Assembly: GCA_022572485.1 (NCBI GenBank)
Contig: JACZVU010000084.1
Location: 1 to 10,700, forward strand
DNA length: 10,700 bases
Direction of reading: 5' to 3'
Origin: Myxococcales bacterium
Lineage (GTDB): Bacteria; Myxococcota_A; UBA9160; SMWR01
Part shown: piece by piece, positions 4,983 to 10,700 of the stretch
Layout: each line of letters starts with the position of its first letter
How positions within the stretch are numbered: the stretch's first letter is position 1
Notes under the pieces: generated by a model
What the model saw: only the letters and a program-made list of their open reading frames with translations
The model's database searches: none
What the model was told of the DNA's origin: nothing
Translations under genes and position numbers: made by a program

Positions 4983-6803
4983 TCATTCGTGTCGCTCGTG
5001 TTGCTGGAGGGGCTTCTCAGCGGTTCGGGCTTTTCGGCGTGGGAGATACAGGTCCGTGATCGTCCCTTCGAACATTGCAGCTGTGAAATTCAAAGTCTCC
5101 GAGAGTGTCGGGTGGGCGTGGATGGTGAGCGCAAGATCCTCTGCATCGGCTCCCATTTCTAGCGCAAGTACGGCCTCGGCAATCAACTCGCCCGCGTTGC
5201 GGCCGACGATTCCCGCGCCCAGCAGGCGGCGGTCTTCCGCGTCGAAGATCAGCTTGGTGACTCCCTCAGTGCGACCGATTCCCTGGGCGCGGCCGCTGGC
5301 CGCCCAGGGGAACGAAACCGCCTCGAACGCGATGCCCTCGGCTCGGGCTTCCACCTCAGAGAGGCCCACCCACGCGATTTCGGGGTCCGTGTAGGCGACC
5401 GAGGGGATTGCCTTCGGGTCGAAGGCCGAGGGCAGTCCGGCGATGACTTCAGCTGCGGTCTTTCCTTCGTGGGTCGCTTTGTGTGCGAGCATGGGTTGGC
5501 CAACGATGTCGCCGATCGCGTAGATGTGCGGAACGTTGGTCTGCATCTGGCTGTCGACAGCGATGAATCCGCGATCGTCGACAGCGACGCCGGCCTTGCC
5601 AGCGTCGATCGCGTGACCGTTCGGGTGTCGGCCCACCGCCACCAGCACGCGGTCGAATCGATCGGATTCAGGGGCGTCTCCGCCTTCGAAGTAAACCGCC
5701 AATCCGTCCAGCCGCGGTTCGATGCGCGTGACTTTTGTAGCGAGGAGGATGCGTTCGTAGCGCCTCGCAATGCGCGCTTGCAGTGGCTTCACGAGATCGC
5801 GATCACAGCCCGGGATCAGCTCATCGGTCCATTCGACGACCGTGATCTTCGACCCCAAGGCGTCGTAGACGGCGGCCATCTCGAGGCCGATGATGCCGCC
5901 CCCGATCACGAGCAGGCGGTCGGGGATTTCTTCGAGCAGCAAAGCGTCCGTCGAATCCATCACCCGCGGGTCGTCGTGGGAGATTCCGGGGAGCTCGATC
6001 GACTGGGAGCCGGCGGCGATGATGCAGTCGTCAAACGAAACGGTCGTCGTTCCTTCGCCGGTCTCGATCGAAACCTGGTCGGCCGCGCTGAATCGACCGC
6101 GACCCCGGAGGACGCTGACTTTGCGCCGCTCCGCGAGGCCACTCAGGCCCTGGCTGAGGTTGTCGACGATGCGGTCCTTGAAGGTGCGCATCCGGTCGAG
6201 GTCGAAGCTCGGCTCACCGAAGTCGACACCGCATTCGCGCAGTTCGCGAACTTCGTTCACGACTTCGGCGATGTGCAGCAACGCCTTCGACGGTATGCAT
6301 CCGACGTTGAGGCAGACGCCGCCAAGCCGCTCGTAGCGTTCGATCAAGACGACTTGCTTGCCGAGATCCGCGGCCCGGAAGGCCGCCGTGTAGCCGCCTG
6401 GGCCGCCGCCGATGACGACGACCTCGGCGTGTCGATCCGACGACGTGACGCTTCTCGACGTCTCGGTAGCCGGCGCCCGTTGGAGGGGCTCGCTAGCGGT
6501 CGATTCGATTGGGGAGGCGTCGGTCGCAGCGATCGGATCGGCGGGGGCGGGCTGCGCTGAATCCTGCGCCTCGAGCCGGACGATCAGGGACCCCTCGGAG
6601 ACGCGGCTGCCCAGTTCGACACAGAGTTCCCGGATCACCCCGGCCTGCGGAGAGGGGATCTCAATCGAAGCCTTGTCGCTCTCGATGGTAATCAGCGAAT
6701 CCTCCCGATTGACTCGGTCTCCGGCGGATACCAGGACTTCGATCACCTCGACGTCCTCGAAGTCGCCAATGTTGGGAATCTTGATTTCGACGATCGGACT
6801 CAT
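4983..6803 (-). CDS. lpd: Dihydrolipoyl dehydrogenase (E3) with N-terminal lipoyl domain
   Basis: 606 residues. Residues 1-78 form a lipoyl domain with the modified lysine K44 in ESDKASIEIP. A Ser/Ala/Pro-rich linker (about 79-124) leads to a full E3 flavoenzyme: FAD dinucleotide fold VVVIGGGPGGYTAA at 128-141, redox disulfide C164/C169 in GGVCLNVGCIPSKA, NAD fold VIGGGIIGLEMA at 299-310, second FAD contact YAIGDIVG at 428-435, and the catalytic H564-E569 pair in HAHPTLSE. It reoxidises dihydrolipoyl groups of E2 with NAD+. Lipoyl-E3 fusions are known in Neisseria, Ralstonia and others. The ATG at 6803 lies 7 nt after the aceF stop, with only a weak AGG-type site, so translation is probably coupled. 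Its frame continues past the TGA into the phosphatase frame. Confidence 0.97.
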   Translation of the reverse strand: MSPIVEIKIPNIGDFEDVEVIEVLVSAGDRVNREDSLITIESDKASIEIPSPQAGVIRELCVELGSRVSEGSLIVRLEAQDSAQPAPADPIAATDASPIESTASEPLQRAPATETSRSVTSSDRHAEVVVIGGGPGGYTAAFRAADLGKQVVLIERYERLGGVCLNVGCIPSKALLHIAEVVNEVRELRECGVDFGEPSFDLDRMRTFKDRIVDNLSQGLSGLAERRKVSVLRGRGRFSAADQVSIETGEGTTTVSFDDCIIAAGSQSIELPGISHDDPRVMDSTDALLLEEIPDRLLVIGGGIIGLEMAAVYDALGSKITVVEWTDELIPGCDRDLVKPLQARIARRYERILLATKVTRIEPRLDGLAVYFEGGDAPESDRFDRVLVAVGRHPNGHAIDAGKAGVAVDDRGFIAVDSQMQTNVPHIYAIGDIVGQPMLAHKATHEGKTAAEVIAGLPSAFDPKAIPSVAYTDPEIAWVGLSEVEARAEGIAFEAVSFPWAASGRAQGIGRTEGVTKLIFDAEDRRLLGAGIVGRNAGELIAEAVLALEMGADAEDLALTIHAHPTLSETLNFTAAMFEGTITDLYLPRRKARTAEKPLQQHERHE

Positions 6804-6810
6804 TCTGCGC

Positions 6811-8187
6811 CTAGAGGATCAAATTGCGGACGTCTGAGAGGACGTTGCTGAGTTGGGCGCTAAAGCGAGCGGCAGCGGCTCCGTCGATCACCCGATGATC
6901 GTAGGAAAGAGAAAGGGGCAGCATCAGTCTCGGGACGAATCGATCGCCGAGATAGACGGGTTTCAGATAGTGTCGCGAGACACCGAGAATCGCGACCTCG
7001 GGCCCATTCACGATCGGTGTGAATGCCGTTCCGCCAATACCGCCGAGACTCGAGATGCTGAAGCAGCCCCCTGAGAGGTCTGCCTGGGTGAGTTTTCGGT
7101 TGCGGGCCCGCTCGCTGACTTCGGCGAGTTCAGCGGCCAGGTCGAAGAGCCCCTTCCGGTCCACATCGCGTATGACGGGCACCACCAATCCGTTGGGGGT
7201 GTCGACCGCGACGCCGATGTGGAAGTAGCGCTTGAGGATCAGTTTTTCGCCGGCCTCGTCGAGGGAAGCGCAAAACTGCGGGAACTCCTTCAGGGTGCTC
7301 ACGACTGCCTTCATCACGAATGTGAGCGCCGTGAGCTTGACGCCCCGCTTCTCGCTCTCGGCCTGCTGGGATTTCCGATAGACCTCGAGTTCCGTGATGT
7401 CCGCCTCGTCGAACTGAGTGACGTGGGGAATTGTGACCCACGAGCGGTGCAGGGATTTTGCGGCGATCTTGCGGATGTTGCTCAGCGGCGTAATTTCGAC
7501 CTCACCAAACTCCAAAAAATCGATCGAACGCGCGGGTTCGACCTGCAGGAGGTTTTCAAGAGGTGGTGGAGCGCCGCTTTGTTGGAGCGCGCGCTTGACG
7601 AAGTTCTGGACGTCTTCTTTGACGATCCGGGCCTTGCGGCCGGATCCTCGGATGAGGTCGAGGTTCGCGCCGAGCTTGCGTGCAAATCTGCGCACGGAGG
7701 GGCTCGCGTGAGCGACCCGCGCGGTCGGCGTCGCGGGCGCGGGCCGCGGCGGCGGGGAGGGGGGCGCAGCGGCCTTTCGCGCGTGCTGCGCAGCGCTCGG
7801 GGGTGGTTCGTCGCTCGTCGTGGGTGGGCCGTTGATCCCGGACTCCTCGCTCGTCTCGTGCTCGTCGTTTGTCGCGTGCGCGTCGTTTGTCGCGGGCTCG
7901 ACCGCTTCGCGCGAAGCGGTGGCCGCCGCCGCGTCTGGCTTGGCGTCCGAGGTGGTGATGCGGGCGAGCAGCGCTCCCTCACTGACGCGATGCCCCACCG
8001 AGACGGCGACTTCTCGGATCACGCCGCTGAAGGGGCTCGGGATTTCCATCGAGGCCTTGTCGCTCTCGACCGTGATGAGGGAGTCTTCCCGCTGAACCGA
8101 ATCGCCTACGGCAACCAGAACCTCGATGACTTCGACGTCTTCGAAATCACCGATGTCCGGAACCCGAATTTCTTTTTCCTCGGCCAC
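6811..8187 (-). CDS. aceF: Pyruvate dehydrogenase E2, dihydrolipoyl acetyltransferase
   Basis: About 458 residues. Order (numbered from the TTG at 8190): one lipoyl domain at 1-80 with lysine K45 in ESDKASMEIP; an Ala/Pro/acidic linker at about 81-155 containing the repeat ATNDAH/ATNDEH; a peripheral subunit-binding domain at about 160-200 (HASPSVRRFARKLG, DLIRGSGRKARI); and a catalytic acetyltransferase domain at about 228-459 with H432 and D436 in SYDHRVIDGAAAARF. It passes the acetyl group from E1 to CoA and forms the core of the complex. It has one lipoyl domain where E. coli AceF has three. TTG at 8190 and GTG at 8187 are adjacent possible starts. GGAG ends 4 nt before the TTG and 7 nt before the GTG, so I prefer the GTG. 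It lies 51 nt after aceE and 7 nt before lpd. Confidence 0.96.
   Translation of the reverse strand: MAEEKEIRVPDIGDFEDVEVIEVLVAVGDSVQREDSLITVESDKASMEIPSPFSGVIREVAVSVGHRVSEGALLARITTSDAKPDAAAATASREAVEPATNDAHATNDEHETSEESGINGPPTTSDEPPPSAAQHARKAAAPPSPPPRPAPATPTARVAHASPSVRRFARKLGANLDLIRGSGRKARIVKEDVQNFVKRALQQSGAPPPLENLLQVEPARSIDFLEFGEVEITPLSNIRKIAAKSLHRSWVTIPHVTQFDEADITELEVYRKSQQAESEKRGVKLTALTFVMKAVVSTLKEFPQFCASLDEAGEKLILKRYFHIGVAVDTPNGLVVPVIRDVDRKGLFDLAAELAEVSERARNRKLTQADLSGGCFSISSLGGIGGTAFTPIVNGPEVAILGVSRHYLKPVYLGDRFVPRLMLPLSLSYDHRVIDGAAAARFSAQLSNVLSDVRNLIL
7863..7894. repeat. 18-nt direct repeat in the E2 linker
   Basis: CGTCGTTTGTCGCG occurs at 7863-7876 and again at 7881-7894, 18 nt apart. In the protein this gives the six-residue repeat ATNDAH then ATNDEH in the flexible linker after the lipoyl domain. 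E2 linkers tolerate such length changes. A perfect palindrome follows at 7901-7920. Confidence 0.6.
7901..7920. repeat. Perfect 20-bp palindrome within aceF
   Basis: ACCGCTTCGCGCGAAGCGGT is identical to its reverse complement over 20 bases. It lies in the linker-coding part of aceF, where protein constraint is low. It could be a binding site for a dimeric protein, an RNA hairpin in the message, or chance in GC-rich DNA. Confidence 0.6.
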
Positions 8188-8199
8188 CAATCATCTCCA

Positions 8200-8230
8200 A
8201 CGGAGTGCGCTCTTGGCGAGCGAACTCCGT
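8200..8230 (-). promoter_or_regulatory. Stem-loop between aceE and aceF
   Basis: On the plus strand, ACGGAGTGCGCTC (8200-8212) pairs with GAGCGAACTCCGT (8218-8230) around a 5-nt loop TTGGC: 13 positions with one mismatch. In the message it starts 8 nt after the aceE stop and ends immediately before the TGGAG that serves as the aceF ribosome-binding sequence. No U-run follows, so it is not a standard terminator. Likely roles are a block to 3' exonucleases for the aceE segment, an RNase site, or control of aceF translation. Confidence 0.6.
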
Positions 8231-8238
8231 GTCACCCG

Positions 8239-10700
8239 CTAAACGGTCACCGGATTGGGTTTCTCCGGATCGATACCGTATTTCTTCATCGCATCAATCA
8301 CCCACGAGCGGGGAATCGCATCGCGCTCTGCCAGCGCGTTCAAGGCGGCGACAGTCACGAAGTATTGGCTGACTTCGAAGAAATAACGCAAGCGACTTCG
8401 GGAATCGCTGCGTCCGAATCCGTCGGTTCCGAGCACGTGGTAGTCCGTTGGTACGTAGGTACGGATCTGCTCTGCGTGAATCTTCATATAGTCCGTCGCC
8501 GCGATGACGGGGCCCCGGTCTCGATTCAAGCACTCCGCGACGTAGTTCGAGCGGGGCTCGTCCTCTGGGTGGAGGCGGTTCCAGCGCTCGCTGTCGAGGC
8601 ACTCACGTCGCAGCTCGTTGAAACTCGTCACGCTCCAGACATCGGAGGCGATACCGAAGTCGCCCTTTAGCAGATCCGCTGCCCCGAGCACTTCACGCAG
8701 GATCGCGCCGCTGCCGAGCAATTGAACCGACAATTTTGCGTCCGGCTCGGCGGTGTGAACGCGATGCATACCGCGAAGGATGCCCTCTCGGACGCCTTCA
8801 CGATCGGGCATCGGCGGTTGGAGGTAGTTTTCGTTCATGATGGTCAAGTAGTAGAAGATGTTCTCCTGCTCGACATGCATCCGCCGCAGGCCGTCGTGGA
8901 TGATCACCGCGAGTTCGTACGCATATGCGGGGTCGTAGGCGACGCAATTCGGGATCGTCGATGCAGCCAGGTGGCTGTGGCCGTCCTGATGTTGGAGGCC
9001 CTCGCCGGCCAGCGTGGTCCGGCCGGCGGTGCCGCCGAGCAGAAAACCGCGCGCCTGCATGTCGCCGGCCGCCCAGGCGAGATCTCCGATGCGCTGAAAA
9101 CCGAACATCGAGTAGTAGATGTAGAAGGGGATCATCTGAATGCCGTGGTTGCTGTAGGATGTCGCTGCTGCGGTCCAGGACGCGAAAGCCCCCGCTTCGC
9201 TGATGCCCTCTTGCAGAATCTGGCCCTTCTTGTCTTCGCGGTAGAACATCACCTGATCGGCATCGACCGGATCGTAGAGTTGTCCGAGTGAAGAGTAGAT
9301 TCCGATGGTTCGGAACAACCCCTCCATCCCGAAGGTCCGGGCTTCATCGGGGACGATCGGCACGATGTGTTTTGCGATCTTCTTGTCCCGCAAGAGCAGC
9401 GTGAGAATCCGCACGAACGCCATGGTGGTAGAGATTTCTCTGTCGCCGGATCCCGCGAGCAGTGGCTCGAAGATCTCGAGATCCGGTATCGGAAGCACCG
9501 GGGCGAGCTCACGTCGGGTTGGCAGATAACCGCCGAGTGCCGAGCGCCGTTCGCGGAGGTATTTGATTTCTGCGCTGTCTTCCGGGGGGCGGTAGAACGG
9601 CGCCGATTCGACCTCATCATCGGAGATCGGGATTCGATATCGATCGCGGAAGTTCCGGATCGCTTCGCCCTGCATCTTTTTCGCGGAGTGGGTTGCCATC
9701 GCGCCTTCCCCGATCTCACCGAGTCCATACCCCTTGACGGTCTTGGCAAGCACGACGGAAGGCTGATCGACCGTGTTGGCAGCGCGGTCGTAGGCCGCGT
9801 AGACCTTGCGGGGGTCGTGTCCGCCGCGATTGAGCAGCCAGATCTCGTCGTCGGTCAGATGCTCGACCATCCGGCGCAGTTTCGGATCCTTGCCGAAGAA
9901 ATTTTCGCGCGTATAGGCGCCGCCCTTGCTCTTGTAGTTTTGGTAGTCGCCGTCGAGCGCTTCTTCCATCCTGCGCAGGAGGTGGCCGTCTTTGTCCTTC
10001 GCGAGCAGCGGATCCCAGCGCTCGCCCCAGATGACCTTGATGACGTTCCAGCCGGCGCCGCGAAAAACGCCCTCGAGCTCTTGGATGATCTTGCCATTTC
10101 CGCGCACGGGCCCGTCGAGGCGCTGGAGGTTGCAGTTGACCACAAAGATGAGGTTGTCGAGTTTCTCGCGCGCCGCGAGTGAAATCGCGCCGAGCGACTC
10201 CGGCTCGTCCATTTCACCATCGCCCATGAACGCCCAGACTTTGCGCCCCTTGGCCTCGAGGATTCCGCGGCTCTCGAGATATTTGAGAAAGCGCGCTTGA
10301 TAGATGGCGAGCAGCGGGGTCAGCCCCATCGAGACCGTCGGAAATTGCCAGAAGCTCGGCATCAACCACGGGTGGGGGTAAGAAGAGAGGCCGTCGGCTT
10401 CGATCTCGCGACGGAAGTTGCGCAGCTGCTCCTCGCTCAATCGCCCTTCTAAAAAGGCGCGCGCGTAGATGCCGGGTGATGAATGCCCCTGGAGGTAGAT
10501 GAGGTCGCCGCCGCACTCGTGCCCCGGTGCGCGCCAGAAGTGATTGAAACCGACATCGTAGAGCGTCGCCGCTGAGGCGAAACTCGCGATGTGGCCGCCG
10601 TATTCGGTGCTGAGTTTGTTGGCCTGGACGACGATCGCCATCGCGTTCCAGCGAATAAAGGAACGAATTCGGTGCTCCAATCCGGGTTCGCCCGGCATCT
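8239..10700 (-). CDS. aceE: Pyruvate dehydrogenase E1, homodimeric AceE type (5' end outside window)
   Basis: 819 residues from the first methionine, with the frame open to the right edge. By comparison with E. coli AceE (about 887 residues) roughly 60-75 N-terminal residues are missing. Visible landmarks, numbered in this fragment: H36 in YGGHIASF and H72 in QGHSSPG (active-site histidines of the family), the thiamine diphosphate motif from GDGEMDEPE (159-167) to VVNCNLQ (186-192), the mobile loop EGAMATHSAKKM (331-342, with H337), the acidic cofactor-activating region KGQILQEGISEAGA (491-504), and GLQHQDGHSHLA (567-578). The C-terminus VLGTDGFGRSDSR is standard. It decarboxylates pyruvate and reductively acetylates E2 lipoyl groups, and is the first gene of the dehydrogenase cluster. 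Its promoter and any PdhR-type operator lie beyond the window. The stop is TAG at 8239-8241. Confidence 0.98.
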   Translation of the reverse strand, partial: MPGEPGLEHRIRSFIRWNAMAIVVQANKLSTEYGGHIASFASAATLYDVGFNHFWRAPGHECGGDLIYLQGHSSPGIYARAFLEGRLSEEQLRNFRREIEADGLSSYPHPWLMPSFWQFPTVSMGLTPLLAIYQARFLKYLESRGILEAKGRKVWAFMGDGEMDEPESLGAISLAAREKLDNLIFVVNCNLQRLDGPVRGNGKIIQELEGVFRGAGWNVIKVIWGERWDPLLAKDKDGHLLRRMEEALDGDYQNYKSKGGAYTRENFFGKDPKLRRMVEHLTDDEIWLLNRGGHDPRKVYAAYDRAANTVDQPSVVLAKTVKGYGLGEIGEGAMATHSAKKMQGEAIRNFRDRYRIPISDDEVESAPFYRPPEDSAEIKYLRERRSALGGYLPTRRELAPVLPIPDLEIFEPLLAGSGDREISTTMAFVRILTLLLRDKKIAKHIVPIVPDEARTFGMEGLFRTIGIYSSLGQLYDPVDADQVMFYREDKKGQILQEGISEAGAFASWTAAATSYSNHGIQMIPFYIYYSMFGFQRIGDLAWAAGDMQARGFLLGGTAGRTTLAGEGLQHQDGHSHLAASTIPNCVAYDPAYAYELAVIIHDGLRRMHVEQENIFYYLTIMNENYLQPPMPDREGVREGILRGMHRVHTAEPDAKLSVQLLGSGAILREVLGAADLLKGDFGIASDVWSVTSFNELRRECLDSERWNRLHPEDEPRSNYVAECLNRDRGPVIAATDYMKIHAEQIRTYVPTDYHVLGTDGFGRSDSRSRLRYFFEVSQYFVTVAALNALAERDAIPRSWVIDAMKKYGIDPEKPNPVTV

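Noticed and set aside
5469..6560. Long plus-strand open frame opposite lpd
   Set aside because: It is antisense to a conserved E3 with all its catalytic motifs. The composition is a mirror artefact and no domain is visible.
7219..8670. Long open frame on the plus strand opposite aceF and the end of aceE
   Set aside because: It lies antisense to two unmistakable enzyme genes, has no recognisable motif, and is explained by G/C-rich third positions that suppress stops on the opposite strand.

Overview
The window is GC-rich bacterial chromosome with mostly G/C-ending codons. Nearly every gene reads right to left (minus strand). The gene content (an AceE-type homodimeric pyruvate dehydrogenase, a lipoyl-domain/E3 fusion, a CHASE2 cyclase and a secreted DUF928 protein) fits a Gram-negative bacterium such as a Pseudomonadota, Myxococcota or related 'deltaproteobacterial'/Binatota-like lineage. 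I cannot place it more precisely from sequence alone. No tRNA, rRNA, CRISPR array, insertion sequence or phage gene is visible.

Right half (4983-10700): a complete pyruvate dehydrogenase operon in transcription order. It holds aceE (E1, cut by the right edge so that about the first 60-75 residues are missing), aceF (E2 with one lipoyl domain) and lpd (E3 with its own N-terminal lipoyl domain). The three proteins form the complex that converts pyruvate to acetyl-CoA, CO2 and NADH. The aceE-aceF gap holds a strong stem-loop beside the aceF ribosome-binding site. aceF and lpd are 7 nt apart.

Middle (3837-4985): a histidine phosphatase and an ArsC-family thioredoxin-fold reductase follow on the same strand with short gaps and may be co-transcribed with the dehydrogenase genes. 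The phosphatase lies in the same reading frame as lpd, separated from it by one TGA, and its true start is unclear.

Left-middle (891-3728): a membrane CHASE2-class III nucleotide cyclase is followed by a secreted DUF928 protein. This looks like an envelope sensing pair. A 24-bp tandem duplication sits over the cyclase start codon, and a cluster of direct repeats with 12/24-nt spacing lies between the two genes.

Left end (1-890): the C-terminal part of a small unrecognised plus-strand protein, then about 620 bp without a convincing gene. This stretch contains small hairpins and possible coding remnants. It is the least explained part of the window.

No clearly new system stands out. The parts most worth a second look are the repeat arrays around the cyclase/DUF928 pair, the non-canonical cyclase active site, the aceE-aceF hairpin, and the in-frame lpd/phosphatase junction.
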